A DNA stretch of 64,000 nucleotides from Acholoe squamosa (GCA_949317995.1 OX439042.1:12751174-12815173); one strand, 5' to 3'; shown: positions 41,823-55,020, counted from the stretch's first letter. A program made the numbers and translations. Notes: a model not told the origin generated them from the sequence alone.

Positions 41823-44800
41823 TCAAGTTGAGATGTTTGACTGTATACTAGAGGAGGTAGTGTCGTGATGTTCATCAGTGTTCTTCTTGTCTTTGGCCCA
41901 TTTCTGTTCTTTGTCGGAGACAAAAACGCAGTAGATGAGTGTTCCAAATGTGTATATTCCTGCGCTAATAATGAACACCGTCCGCCATTGCATTTGGTCA
42001 CCCTGAGGAAGGGAATAAAACGCCAGAGTTGGTCTTTCATTTCACCATAAGAAATCACCAAAGTTACCATACATGTGCTCACTCACTGTTTTCCTACTAA
42101 CCACACTATTTAAATGACATATTCTGCAGATGTGTAAGATCCTTTATTCATACTGAAGATCCATGTTTTGAGCTTTTTAGGAGAGGTGGCACGATATATC
42201 AATCTGCTAGTAGCTATAGCTTATGAAAGGTGAGTTGGGAGGGGGCAGAAATATTTGATCCCAATCAAGGCCTTATATGACATCAGTATATATTCTTCAT
42301 AATTGTTACATTCATAATGAGATTAGAAATAAAATTCACACACTAAAATTAACTCAGTACTGATTAATGGATTGAATTATTTATCTCTTATGATTGTATT
42401 AGACCTAATAAAACGCTTTAAATAAGCCATATCACAGAGCATGAGGGGCTTCTGAAACATCGAGATTGCTAATATTTATACTTACTGAGTTATTTGTTAT
42501 TTTGGCAACAAATACAGGTGCAATAATCCCACAAATATTTGCGAGACCATTAAGGATACCCATTAATGAACCTGGAATACAAAGATGTATAAGATAAGGA
42601 ACATGAAAACACTGAGCTAGTCATTTACTCCCCCTGAACTAAATGCCTTGATACTGAGTAGGTGTTTAACCCTGTCCTTCCCTGTGTTTCCCAAATATAG
42701 TGCTTTAGTTCTATGGTACATATGTGCAGCATGCAGGTACAGGCATAGAATTTACAGTATATATGCTTATCTAAAAAGATTAAGATCAAACAAAACCAGA
42801 CACTTAGAATTAAGTTTAAACATTTATTTTCATTCCTTAACATTTGAAGACACTTTTGTGGATTTTTTGATGATTTTGGAATAATCTTATTTGTTACAAC
42901 ATTTCAAAATTACTTACAATTCTTCTGAAGGCAATAAAATGCTTCAATGTATCTTACATAGCCCTGAAGTATGTGTACTTATAAAACAAATAGCCTACCT
43001 GCGTACAGTGGTGCAACCTCAAAGAAGGAGATAGCCTGAGCAGCAAGTGAGAAGGAGTTCGCTCCTACGCTCACCATAAGTAACGACACAGCAGCCATCT
43101 TGTCACACCCGACAAACCCAACGAGGAGCAGTGCAACACCAGGTAAAACCTCGCCTAAAAAGGTAATTTTTTTGTTTGGTCAAGGTTTCTAGGTTCTCAC
43201 CTCTCTGTCTGGTCTTTTTATTCATGAAACAACAAAGAGGTGGCATAAAAGAGATTAAATTGGAAGTGTCTTTCATATGGCACAGAGACTTCAACCGGGA
43301 CAAAAAATCACCAAGCAGTTAAGTGTAAAGGCCCTATAATTATGATGCATAAATTATGCAGTAATGGTCAGAGATGATTTCAGGTATTTTTATGAGTAAA
43401 TAGACAGAACTTAATGCCAATGACATGTGACATACATTGTGGTTGATCCATCCCGTGGGGTAGAACGACCAAAATGTTCACCTGGGAGTTTTACTAGTTC
43501 TGTATTTATTTCATGTTACATTGATATAAAAATGCTTACATTCACTGAATTTAGCATCTAAACAGATCATATGACCAGGATTTTAGTAAAGCCGGCTTTA
43601 GACTTATCTTAAACGCCGCAATGAGGCCTTGATCAGATAGTGTACTGTGCTATGTTCATGTAATAAATGCCCTACACAAGCAGTACCCTAATTTTGGCTT
43701 CAATATGCTGCAGTGGCAATCTTAGGTACTTGCTTATTCATTGTACTCACCTATTACAGATGATACTCGCCGGATGTTAATAACACGAAGAATCTGCCTC
43801 CTACGAACGAAATCAGCGAGAAAACCAACACCAATACAAATAGGAAACTGGACGAGGTAGGGTAGAGCTGACATTAATCCATCCTAATAGAGAAACAAAA
43901 TTCACTCATAAATACCCAGTGTTACATTGTGGAAAAATTAGCTTACCAGCCTCCATCAAACTACCAAGAATTAACTGGCATAAATGTTTAACCCTAATTT
44001 AAAAGAAAATGATATTACATAACTATTTTATTATCCTTTAACTACATAACCATTTTTGTAATCCATTATCTCTAGTTTTTTTTATGTTTAAAGCAATCAA
44101 TATTGTACCAACCCTCATATATGGTGGCTTATACATGAAAGAAAGAAAATTTTAAGTTTGATACTCTTTTATCATCATAACCCTATAATGCCATAAATGC
44201 AGGCTGATAAGCTGCACCCTGAATTCAGGATCATCCTATAAGCCATTAGAGGATTATGATTTGCATATACATACACTGCAGCTTATACAATAGAGTTCAT
44301 CCTATTTACAGATACTACCTGTGAGTAGACAAACACCAGGAAAACTGGACTTCATTTACCAGAACAATAGCTGGTAACATGATTCAGTACAGAAATGAAA
44401 AAAAGCACACACACAAAAGAACACAGACAAACAAAATAAAAAAAAAGGAACTACTGGCGAGGAAAGTGGCATATTTGAGCATTACAGGAGATAAAATTGT
44501 ACTCCACCACCTTTTTCCCTAACAAGCTCTAGTGTAAAATAAAGATTTAAACTCACCTGAGACATGTCGAAGTGTAGAACCTGCTTCATATAGATTGGCA
44601 TACTAGAAAAGGTGACATAGAAACCAAAGTTGTCGGTGCAGGTGATAATGAAGATGGCCCATACAGGGACAGACTTGATGATAGAACACCAGGGAGGATT
44701 AGCATACTGAAAACAAAATGGAGAGAGATAGGTGAATATACTGGAAAGTCCATCAAGTCCAAATGACATTGTATAGGTTTTGATATTCTTACCTGGTATT

Positions 44801-47800
44801 TGATTTATATTATTCTTACCCTAATGTAGCTCCAAGTGCTGATCACAATTTATTATCTTATGTTATGTACCGTAATCTCCCGCGTATAAGGCGCGTCTTA
44901 TACGCCAAACAAAATGCTTCTGAGTCTTATATGTGGGAGGGACATTGCCTTGAGTTTGGGGTGCGCCTTATAGGGGGGGGGGTATTTTCACTATAGAACA
45001 GTACTAAATTAACAAAAATCTGCCCTTAGAGGTGCGCCTTATACATGGAGTGAGTGAGTAATAGAGGTTTAACGCCATTTCGACAGCTAAGGTCATATTC
45101 ATGGCGAGAACTACATTACACAATTTCACAGAGGAATGTGTCAGTGCCTGCGCATATGTGCACCACACACATCCTGAGGGGATAGGAAAGAGGAGAAATA
45201 GACCCTTTTAAGTGGGCTAGGGAGGCCCGCATTATACATGGAACAGGCCTCCCTGAGTTGGGGGTGCGCCTTATAACTGGGCTGCGCCTTATACGCGGGA
45301 GATTACGGTACATTCCTCGTTCTATAGGATGCGAGAGCAAATATAGAAAACATGAGATATATGACTATGATTTGTATGAAATAAGGCGAGGATCACTGCA
45401 TAGGACTAACACCCAGCTACACTTTAGGCCATGTAGTTCTAATAACTTGGATTACAGATTTTTTCCCTCAAGTCTTTGGTCGGCCATGGGTAAAAAAAAA
45501 GTTGCTTCAAGCCCCTATCTGACTTCCAACATATCCCATCGGCCAGAGCAAAAAAACAAAAAAAAAAAGACATGCAAAAGTCACTTTCATGTCATCAAAT
45601 GTGTAAAATGCGATAATTTGCCTAAAGACACTAAATATATAATTAACCATGCAAATGTACATGATATCATTTTCCCACATTCAATCACTTACCTTAACAG
45701 AATCCAAGCCTTCCGTCTCCTTCTCGATGTAATCCTTTTCAGCTTGTGTAATATGGGGATGTGATGCCGGGGTGTCGTAGGCCAGAAACAGCCACGCAAT
45801 GGTCCATAATATACTCAGTGTACCTGAGGAATTAGTGTGATCAGGCTATATACAATTATGTACATATCATATTGTATGGTACACACTGCTTTGAGTGAAT
45901 ATTGGTAAAAATGTCATCTTCATGGAGAATTGTGATGCCTATATTATGACAACAATTACCAAATGGATGCGGAGTCAGTGCTCAGACTTTGTTTTACTGT
46001 TCATATCTAGTAGGTCAATTTGCAGAAAAATACTCCCTCTTATATAAACTGCACCCATGGATGTGCTGCAACCTGGTGCTGGGAGAAGCTACACTTTGGC
46101 ATGAAAATTGATGGGTAGATACCAGCATATATAAGCTACATCATGACTTTCAGAACATTTACATGACATAGTACTTACAAGGTAATTTCAAAATACAAAT
46201 TTTCACTTACCAAATAGATAAAATGTTGAAGGCCAGCCACCAAGGAATGTAGACTGACATAGTACACCAGATACAGCCATGGCAATAACACTTCCTAATG
46301 TAGCACCTGGCGAATACAAAAAGACGTTTGTAGGACTCATGAAAAGCTTAGATGGATCTTTTACTACAAGAGTATCCTGATATGACAATCAATCTGGATG
46401 ATGTGTACCTGCCATCTAAGAACCTTCATTATGGTGTAAGGTTGGCACTGGTTGAGCTTGGTGCAGCGATTATTGGCATATACATCTTGGTTATTAGGCA
46501 TTGAAATCAGCTATTCAATGTAGTGCTTTTGGCCAGATTTTGACTGACTGCCTTACCTGAGTTGACAATACTGTACATCCTCGTCTTTTCACCCGGCGGT
46601 CCCCATCGACTTATCATGGCCAGACATGTTGGGTAAATGGAACCCTGACAGAAACAGAGACAATGATTGAATGATTAAAGACTGATTAGAAGGTCTGTAG
46701 CTACAATTCATAAACCTATTCTATTTGATGTAAGAACTGTGTATAATTGGGTGTGTACTTTTATAACCAATCATACATCCTTCTGGTATTTGACTTATTT
46801 GATATAGGAAAAAAAATATCAAATAATTTATTTATTGTCATACTTGCTATATCCTTATCATACATGAACTGTATTACATAGAAAGTAACAGCACTCACTT
46901 GACATAATCCTTGAAGAGCTCTTACAACCACAAGAGCATAAGGGTTCCACCTGGCCACAGTAGGAATAAGGAGACTCAGTATACCGGTACTCAGTCCGTT
47001 AAAGGCAAAGATAGCCTTGCCACCAAACCGCTCTGCCAGGTATCCAAAGGGGAGCTGGCTAACAGGATATCCATAGAAGAAGGCACCAAGGAGGAGACTC
47101 TGGAGATCGGGGTCCCAGTTAAATTCACCTTCCTGTTGTAATATTATGGTTTTATCATCTACAAATTCATATGTAGTAAGAAGGGTTTTAAAATATCCAA
47201 GAAGGTATTGATTCTTAATATGAACATATTTCCAACATAAGAGATTGCAAGAAAGGTGGGAGGAAAAGAAACATCGCTTTTCTTTCTGTGCACTAGTCCT
47301 CCAGATTCATTGCTCTTCTGATTTACGAACCAATTTTTAATTGTAAACCTATATCAACACCGCACATATAAAATGCAACCTGAATATAGGTTCAGAAATA
47401 TCCTATAAGGTGCATCTTGGGCTTTTAGTGCTAAAGTGTAATATTCCCTGCCTAAAAGGCACACCCCAAACTTGATGTTCAAGAAATGCATTTAGCATCA
47501 ATCAATAGCAATCTGCAAAAGCCATGCCTAAATGTGGTCAAATACATACTTGGATTGTACTTGATGTGTTTGCAGGGAGTGGTGCAACTGGACAGTCGTT
47601 TGATGTGCCATTAATATCCACAGGTTCTGTGAAGTTCACCATGGCAACCAATGCGATGTTAAAGACCATTCTCTGTGCGAAGGCTGTGAAGAACCCCACC
47701 GTCATTATGAGCACCAGTACGGTCCGACAAGGGATAGAACAACAGCCATTGGTGTCTGAAGAAAAACAGAACAACAATTAGAAATAGTGATAACTATTGT

Positions 47801-50800
47801 ATAACTACAGACCTGAGAGGGGGGGGGGTCTGGGGAGGGCTGCATAAAAGGAAGATTTGAATATTGGGAAGAAAATGGAACATTTTGGTACTTTTCGAGG
47901 ATGGCTGATTACCCCTGCATCCAAATTTTCCTAAGCTAGCGCCCCCTGTTGTGCTTCACTTTAGCCACAGGACACATATTGTCCACATCACATTTTTTCA
48001 CATTTTGTCCACAAGGTCCCAGCACAAGGTGTCCGTGTAATATGTTCTGTCCATAGACTATTATTACAGAGTGTCCATAAAAAACAATTTGACCACAACC
48101 AACAACAACAAGGTACCCACAAAATAATTCTGTCCACAACCTATCATCACAAAATGTCCACAAAACACATTTTGTCCACATACTTTTGACACAAAATGTC
48201 TAAAAACACAATTAGTCAACAATATTTTACCAAAGAGTATCCACAAAAGACACACTGTCCGCAATGAACTTGAACAAAGTGTCCACAAATCCCAAATTGT
48301 CCACAATCTATCATCCCAAATTGTCCACAGGTTATGATCACATAATATCCACAAAATACATTTTGTCCACAGCATATGGTCACAAAGTGTCAACAAAATA
48401 CATTTTGTCCACCAGATGTATTCACAAAGTGTCCACAAATTACATTTTGCTCAAGATACAATTTAGCCACAAGGACACCTTGTGACGGTATGTGTGGAGA
48501 ATGTGTACTCTGTGGACATTTTGTGGTCATTTTGTGACAGAAAATCTCTGTATGATATCAACACTTTGTAGGGCCAGACAAAAAGTTTGTATAATCATGT
48601 GTGGCAAAGGGGGTATTTTTAACATTACACTCTTTTCTCTAAATGCAATATTGAACCCATATGCCTCACTGATATTTCATATTCTAGGATTGGACATAGA
48701 ACTGAGATGTAGATACACATTGAACCGTCTCTGAGAGAGTGTAAATCCAGCCAAACCCCTTTACCTCCTAGAATTGACCCTAGTGACGCAACTGACAACA
48801 GCACTTGTTTCTACTTCTCTTATGATCTAAAGAAGCATTACTGACAACAGCACTTGTAGTCACAACTCATCTGTGACTTTGTTACTTAGCATAATTTACG
48901 ACTAACACTAAAATTCGCACTAGGCCGTAAAATTCTAACAAAACTTTCAAGTGGACAGGTGCATCTATAGTTCAGCATCAAATGGCATGTGCGCCATTGC
49001 TATTGCAAGGACACATCTACCACTCTTCTAGGCCCTTATGGTCTTTTTAATCTATTTTGATCTTGACTTGATGATAATTCAATTTACGTTGACATGTAAC
49101 GATGCATAACAAGGTTTGTATCAAAAAAGGGTACCACCCTCTATCTACACCTTGAATGAGTGGGAAACATAGAACCCACTCGGGGAGGCAGCATCTGACC
49201 AGTGAGCCCCCTGGTGTGTGAACATGTCAATACTAAATATACCCAATATCATTATATGATATTTGTCTCATACGGAGATTATTCTAGGACAAATAACTTG
49301 CCAAGACATAGCTCTTCACCAAAATTCAAATTCTTCAAGCATATACAAGAAATATTCCTAGGAAGGGGATTTTTGTTCTTGATACAATGTCTAACCACCA
49401 AATATATGTAAAATAACTGAAACTATACCTATCTGGTACCATATCCTGAACATTTTCACTTTTGTGTACGTTTTTAAAAACAAAATTCCCCAGTTTCAGA
49501 CAAATTTGCCCTATATTTTGAGGCCATGTAAGCTAAAATAACAGTTTCCCACCATATAAACTATATGTAACACAAAGAACTCATCAATCCTTATAACATG
49601 AGCAAAAGAAGAATAATGCAAAAAACTGAATCCTAAGGATAAGGGCCAGCAGAAGTGCAAAAATAGCAAAAGCCAACTTTCTATGATTTTTGACCTTTTG
49701 TACCAGATTACACAATGTATCTCATTTTTCCCCATTTTGGTACTCCTAGTGCATATGGCAGATTTCAACTACCGTAATCTCCCGCGTAGAAGACGCGGTG
49801 CGCCTATAAGACGCACCCCTAACTTGTCAATGGTTGTTTCACGTATAAGACGCACCTCTTAGGTACCAATTTTTAAATTCAGTACTGATCTATAGTAAAA
49901 TTACCCCTCGTATAAGACGCACCCCCAACTTGAAAAAATCCTATAAGACGCACCAGGCATTTGTTTGGTGTAGAGGACGCGTTTTATACGCGGGAGTTTA
50001 CGGTACTGCCATGGTCTGTTTACTCTAAATTTGCTTGTGAGCAAACATCTCACCCTTTCTATGGGAGATCTATTGAATTCTAAATGTGCTGGCACCTTAA
50101 ATCGTATCAGTGGTTTAGTGTAGAATTCTATATGATCTCCCATAAAAGGACACAGCTGGGCCCTATCTGGCATGCATTTTCAGGTGTTCCACTCTGTATT
50201 GATTGGTGTGCTGTGATTGGCTGATGTGTCACTACCGTAATCTCCCGTGTAGAAGGCGCAGCCTGCGTAGAAGGCGCACCCCAAACACAGAGAAGGCAGG
50301 TCTGTGCAGAAGGCACACCCACAGCCTCTGAATTGGTATACAATAAAACCCCACATACCCGTAATCTCCCGCCTATAAGGCGCAGCTCGCCTATAAGGCG
50401 CACCCCCAACTCAGGGAGATCTGTTTTATGTATAAGGCGCACCTCTGAGGGCAGATTTTGGCTAGTTTAGTACTGTTCTATAGTAAAAAATACCCCCCCT
50501 ATAAGGCGCACCCCAAACTCAAGGCAACTTACCTCCCACGTATAAGACCCAGCAGCATTTTGTTTGGCCTATAAGACACGCCTTATACGCGGGAGATTAC
50601 GGTATGGAAGTTGCCTGTTAACTGTTCAGCCATGGGCTACCTGGGCTCACGGCTTGAGAAATCAACAGGCCTATACCTATATCTGTGAAGCAGGATAATT
50701 GTTTAGAGACATTTTAGAGAGAACATTATAGCTAACATTGCTTCCTAAGATCCTAAATGCAGGGCTGTATCATCAGTGTAGAAACAGCCATTTTTGCCCT

Positions 50801-53203
50801 TGAATTGTAGACCTAAAAAGGTAAGAAATGAAACTACTGAACTTTAGGCTTTAACCATAATTTCATTACCATACACAAGATGTCTTGGTAATGCTAGTGA
50901 TGCACCATTGGTAATATGAAAAAAGTTGGTCCAATGTTCCATTTCCTATATTATTTTCCCATGGGTGATGCAATATCAGAATTTGTGTATTGTATCGATG
51001 CCTACATTCTATGTTGGGCCAAGGTCAAGATAATGATTGTGATGGTGTTGGTGATTTGTGATATGGCCCCATGTAACCTTGTTGTATCATTTGTCTTTAA
51101 AACATAGTTCTATGCCTACTTATTTAAAGAGATTTCTGAATGGTCATCATTTTCCTGATAGCCATTTAGGAAAATCTTGCTGTATGGAATTAGCCCAGCA
51201 ATGCCAGCTTTTTTTAACATTTAGGTTCATATCAGGGTGGTCTAATTGTTAATAATTACCAATAACCCACTGTGTGTCCTTGCTGTCAAGCTTCCAGACT
51301 ATCTAAAATACACCCCTTGTCAACACCAGACCATCACAAATTGTTCATACCTACTTTTGCCAGGCCATTCAGTCAGGAAATTAGCCAAGGAAGGCCAGCT
51401 TTGCAACATTTAGTTTCATAAGAAGGGTGGTCTCATTGTTAATAATCACCAATAACCCACTGTGTGTCGTTGCTGTCAAGCACCCCTCATCAACACCACA
51501 CCTCATCACAAATTGTTAATACATACTTTTGCCAGGCACTACAGTGTTGACATCACAGAGTTGTCTATAATTTTCTATCTTAAAATATCCACACAATGTA
51601 CCGTAAACTCCCGCATATAAGACGCGTCCTCTACACCAAACAAATGCCTGGTGCGTCTTATAGGATTTTTTCAAGTTCGGGGTGCGTCTTATACGAGGGG
51701 TAATTTTACAATAGAATAGTACTAAATTTACAAAATTGAGCCCTAAGAGGTGCGTCTTATACGCGAAAATGCTTCTGCTGATTTTGGGGTGCGTCCTATA
51801 CGCGCACCGCGTCTTATACGCGGGAGTTTACGGTACTACAAAATGTCCAAAGTGCACACCTTTTCCACACAAACCATCACAAAGTGTCCATATGGACATA
51901 TTTTAGACTGTGGACAAGGGGTGATTTATGGACATTTGTAAATATATCCTGTGGATAAAATGAATTTTGTGGACACTTTGTGGTCATACACTGTGGACAA
52001 AATGTGTTTTGTGGATAATTTGGGATGATAGATTGTAGACAAATTGTGATTTGTGGACACTTTGTTCAAGTTCATTGTGGACAGTGTGTTTTTTGTGGAT
52101 ACTCTGGGGTAAAATCTTGTGGACTCATGATGTTTTTGGACATTTTGTGACGAAAGTGTGTGGACAATGTGTTTTGTGGACACTTTGTGATGATGGGTTG
52201 TGGACAGAGTGTATTTTGTGGATACACTGTTATTATTGGCTGTGACAATAGTCTGTGGACAGTACAGTTTTTATGGACACCTTGTACTGGGCCCTTGTGG
52301 ACAAAATAAGAAAAAAATGTTATGTGGACAATATGTGTCCCATGGCTACACACACCCCCTCCCCATATAAATGGTAAAATGGATCTACATGTGCAACACT
52401 GATCCTGACAGATCTTAGAACAACTGAGAAAATTGAAGAAAGTGGGTAGTTATGCATGTGTGGTGGTCCCGAGTCATCCTCGAGGTACCTTCGTGGTCCT
52501 CGTGGGCGACGTCGAGAGCACCTCTCTTACCCGACGCCTTGGGGCGCTGGAGTCCAGCGCCACGTCACCACCTGGTCACGTGGCCCTCGACTCTGGTGTA
52601 TATAAGGCCGTTGTACGGCCTTCCTCAGGGTCAGTCCAGTCGCGACAGACCATCGTGAGCGATGGTTGGCGGCTGCCCGACTACCATATTATAATACTTC
52701 TCTGTGCTGTTGCACAGAGAAGGTAAATGTGGGTTAATAACTGCAGACACTAGAAGGCTGTGCTAGTCGTCTAGTGTCGAGCGTGCTTTAGAGTTCAAAC
52801 TCTACCACCTGTAACTGTTATCGAGAACGGCTGATGCCTATGCGTTATAGACAATAAAGTTTTAACTGGAACCTGAATAGTTGTTCTTCGTTGTTTATCG
52901 AAGGATTCGATTAACCTCGAGGGGTAGAACACTACACATGTATGCTATAAATGCATAACATGCATCTTAGATATAAATCATACCTAGTCTTTGAGAGAAT
53001 CCTATAAGGTGTACCTGGGCCTTGAATTTTGCAGTTGGAGTTCTGTCCCATATTTTATCCCTTATAAGCAGAACAAATGTTAACTCACCCACAGCTGTCT
53101 TGACCTGTGCAGTGCTGTTACAAACAGGGGCCTCATCTTCCTCCTCATAATTAACGCTGAGCAGCTGTCGGCGATCAGCCATTATTTGTTGATGGTCATC
53201 CAT
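41823..53203 (-). CDS. Gene C: SLC17-family (sialin-like) anion transporter, complete
   Basis: A complete coding set of 11 exons, 1575 nt including the stop (about 524 residues): 53203-53089, 47755-47550, 47132-46899, 46644-46557, 46306-46211, 45823-45693, 44706-44557, 43883-43751, 43154-42999, 42571-42486, 42002-41823 (TGA). All junctions are GT-AG. The N-terminus is a cytosolic tail, MDDHQQIMADRRQLLSVNYE, with acidic and dileucine-like residues (RRQLLS) as in vesicular/lysosomal sorting tails. The first membrane segment follows PCRTVLVL. The lumenal loop has NFTEP, NGTS and NTSS sequons. Next come FNWDPDLQSLLLGAFFYGYP, RWGPPGEKTRMYS, CTDNFGFYVTFSSMP and further helices typical of the family's 12. 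The tail ends HDTTSSSIQSNIST. Eight internal exon lengths equal those of gene A. Intron 1 (47756-53088) is loaded with transposons. The start is the first ATG after an acceptor-like CTTGTTATCAG, so a 5' untranslated exon may exist further upstream. Confidence 0.92.
44870..45308. mobile_element. CCGTAATCTCCC-TIR MITE, copy 1 (with nested repeat)
   Basis: Ends are CCGTAATCTCCCGCGTATAA and its inverse at 45290-45308, flanked by TA. An insertion at about 45123-45232 matches the dispersed repeat at 15965-16065. It lies in the gene C intron between the exons at 45693 and 44706. Internally there are repeated GTGCGCCTTATA words. Confidence 0.88.
47950..48545. repeat. TTGTCCACA repeat element, left arm of an inverted pair
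   Basis: About 0.55 kb built from imperfect 30-40 bp units carrying TTGTCCACA and CACAAAGTGTCCACAAA. The whole sequence recurs as reverse complement at about 51836-52350, with matching landmarks such as GACACATATTGTCCACAT, GAACTTGAACAAAGTGTCCA and CTATCATCCCAAATT. It lies in intron 1 of gene C. Probably two insertions of one non-autonomous element with internal tandem repeats. Confidence 0.85.
48546..49771. other. Intron 1 of gene C, unassigned part
   Basis: No exon or clear element; short open frames lack support. Confidence 0.5.
49772..50003. mobile_element. CCGTAATCTCCC-TIR MITE, copy 2
   Basis: Starts CCGTAATCTCCCGCGTAG, ends ACGCGGGAGTTTACGG, flanked by TA (49770-49771, 50004-50005). 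The interior has repeated ATAAGACGCACC words. In gene C intron 1. Confidence 0.85.
50235..50602. mobile_element. CCGTAATCTCCC-TIR MITE, composite copy 3
   Basis: A partial copy (50235 to about 50357, beginning CCGTAATCTCCCGTG after TA) runs directly into a complete one (50358-50602, ending CGCGGGAGATTACGG before TA). In gene C intron 1. Confidence 0.8.
51161..51535. repeat. Tandem duplication of about 170-200 bp
   Basis: Units 51161-51363 and 51364-51535 share TTGTTAATAAT, ACCAATAACCCACTGTGTGT and CATACTTTTGCCAG-like ends. Unit 1 is longer by an internal stretch. Non-coding, in gene C intron 1. Confidence 0.8.
51601..51833. mobile_element. CCGTAAACTCCC-TIR MITE, copy 4
   Basis: Starts CCGTAAACTCCCGCATATAA and ends ACGCGGGAGTTTACGG, flanked by TA (51599-51600, 51834-51835). 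It abuts the right arm of the TTGTCCACA repeat pair. Confidence 0.85.
51836..52350. repeat. TTGTCCACA repeat element, right arm of the inverted pair
   Basis: Reverse complement of 47950-48545 (TGTGGACA words throughout). Together with the left arm it forms an imperfect inverted repeat of about 0.5 kb separated by 3.3 kb. Confidence 0.85.
52459..52936 (+). mobile_element. Solo LTR of another LTR-retrotransposon family (478 bp)
   Basis: Starts TGTGGTGGTCCCGAG and ends GAACACTACA (TG...CA), flanked by CATG on both sides (52455-52458, 52937-52940). It contains TATATAAGG at 52599 and AATAAA at 52853-52858, so the sense is plus, opposite to gene C, whose intron 1 it occupies. It is GC-rich in the U3 part. 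It is not similar to the 377-bp LTR family. Confidence 0.88.
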
Positions 53204-53480
53204 GGCTGCTGATAACAAGATAAATATGTTAGAATTGGTTCATAATCAGAGACAAAAATTTACCGAATGGATGTGTTTGTCATTCAAAGCAGAGCTGACA
53301 TTCAGAACTTCAGTTTAGTCATGTGCAACATGGTACAAGGAGGTGTTTTCATTGTGTGAGATAAGAATGCAGAGTTTATAAATATTCAATTTGGTACGAT
53401 AGATACAACCATAATACACTGCATATAAAACCATAGTGTTGTAGATTTTAATACAATAGTAGAGAATAGTCCTGTGAGAT

Positions 53481-53520
53481 ATGGCGTGGCGACTTGTAAT
53501 CTTGTGTCTAGTTTCAGTTG
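53481..53520 (+). CDS. Possible first coding exon (signal peptide) of a divergent gene
   Basis: ATG at 53481 opens MAWRLVILCLVSVG and is cut by a strong donor GTAAGA at 53521. The peptide looks like a secretion signal. It lies 278 bp from the start codon of gene C on the other strand, so 53204-53480 could be a shared promoter region; a TTTATAAATA word stands at about 53377. No matching second exon could be proven: the cysteine-containing open frame ending at the donor GTAAGT near 53889 does not join in phase. Confidence 0.25.
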
Positions 53521-54878
53521 GTAAGACAGATAGGGCATACTATCATCTGGACTTTTGGTAGTATATATATATATAGCACAAATTCAACCTGAACTACCCA
53601 CTGCAGCTAAGTACTAATAGTCTGTAGACTGTCCATTCTGCATGCACCTCACTCAGCTGCCACAGGGACCTGTCTTATTCAATGTTCAATGCCATAGTCA
53701 ACAGGTGTGTCATTATGAGTGTACACTGTCTCAGATCACCAGGAGCCTGCTCTGCCTCAACCCCCTCCTCCCCCACACACACACACCCAACTGCCAATCA
53801 CCTTGTAATAGGTCTGTACCTTGTCACGGGCCAGTGGTCAGCAAACCGGCCAGATCACTCTACCTCTCTGTAGAGGGGGAGCACAGAGTAAGTACCTCGG
53901 TGTGCATACATGTTTTCAGTATTCCACAAAATCTTTTATATAATGAAAGGAGTAATTAAATTAATCTTTCCTCACCAATAGCAGATACATATTCTGAGAG
54001 AGCATTATTTCAATGTAAACAAAAGATTTTACACAGAAAAGAATGTAGCAGTTCCACAAGGTGGCCTTACACTTCAACCTCCTTTGATTTACAAAAATGC
54101 ACATATGGCAACACACACTTTAGCACTGATTTCTCCATAGAGATCTTTAACAGTGAATACTTTGTTCAAATACAGAAAATATGATCCAACTGTACCAAAA
54201 CCCACTGAGATAAAACTTGTACTACATATATATAGTAGTTTCAAAACGAATAATTCTAAAACAAAGGCTACAGGGATGCATTTCTGAATCTTAAAATGCT
54301 CTAATGCTAATCTGCCATAGGGCTCCAAATGATGAAATGTCTTATCTGCGAATAAAATCAAAAGTATGAGATATATTCTGAAAATTCCTTCACTGATAAG
54401 TAAAGTACACACACTGTTGTTATTACATTAGAATAGTGAGCAGGAATAGTCCATAGCAGAGGAGCCACAAACAAAAATAGATTGCAAGGCCTCCCTATCC
54501 CTTACACCGTGGCGACTGTGAACCATACACTAGTCTACTCATCTCACGAGTAGTACTCACTAGTCGCCGCGCTAATAAGGCGTAGCTAATATGTAAAGAT
54601 GGAGCACTGGTGTGACTTATAAGGAAGCAAAAATTAGGGTGCACCATATAGGCGGGGATAAGTATAATTATATCAGTATACTGCAAAAAGTCAGGTTCTA
54701 GGTGCACCTTATCTAAGGGTGTGCCTTTTATGCAGGGTGCAGCAAAGGGCTGTCCTCACAAAAAAAGCCGTATATATGCAAGCATTTTTTTTAATTGTAA
54801 TTATTTTTTGGTAAAGGCAACAAACTCAGGGTGCGGCTTATGCATGGCCCTGGCTTACACACTGGGTTTTATAGTACC
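53521..54878. other. Non-coding or unassigned region upstream of gene C
   Basis: A plus-strand open frame at 53642-53889 is cysteine-containing and ends at a good splice donor (GAGTAAGTAC), but homology is not recognisable. The rest is AT-rich, with degenerate GTGCACCTTAT words at 54640-54720 related to the MITE family. Confidence 0.35.
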
Positions 54879-55020
54879 ATGATAATCTCTCGCGTAGAAG
54901 ACACAGCCCGCGTAGAAGGTGCACCCCGAACTCAGGGAAAGCAGATCTGCATAGAAGGCGCATCTGCTGCTCCCGAGTCTAATATTTGAAAAACCCGCGC
55001 ACCCCTAACTCAAGGAGCAT
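54879..55020. mobile_element. Degenerate CCGTAATCTCCC-family MITE fragment
   Basis: GATAATCTCTCGCGTAGAAG then CGCGTAGAAGGTGCACCCC resemble the left half of copies at 50235 and 49772. No right terminus found. Confidence 0.55.

Noticed and set aside
45258..45764. 168-codon plus-strand frame
   Set aside because: It overlaps MITE termini and an exon of gene C in antisense, and has lysine runs from A-tracts.
48064..48438. Repeat-rich protein (LWTLCD... repeats)
   Set aside because: This is a translation of the TTGTCCACA array; the periodicity belongs to the DNA repeat.
53642..53889. Second exon of the signal-peptide gene (cysteine-containing frame)
   Set aside because: Available acceptors do not bring it into phase with the exon ending at 53520 without a stop. 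The frame is partly low complexity (PHTHTPN).
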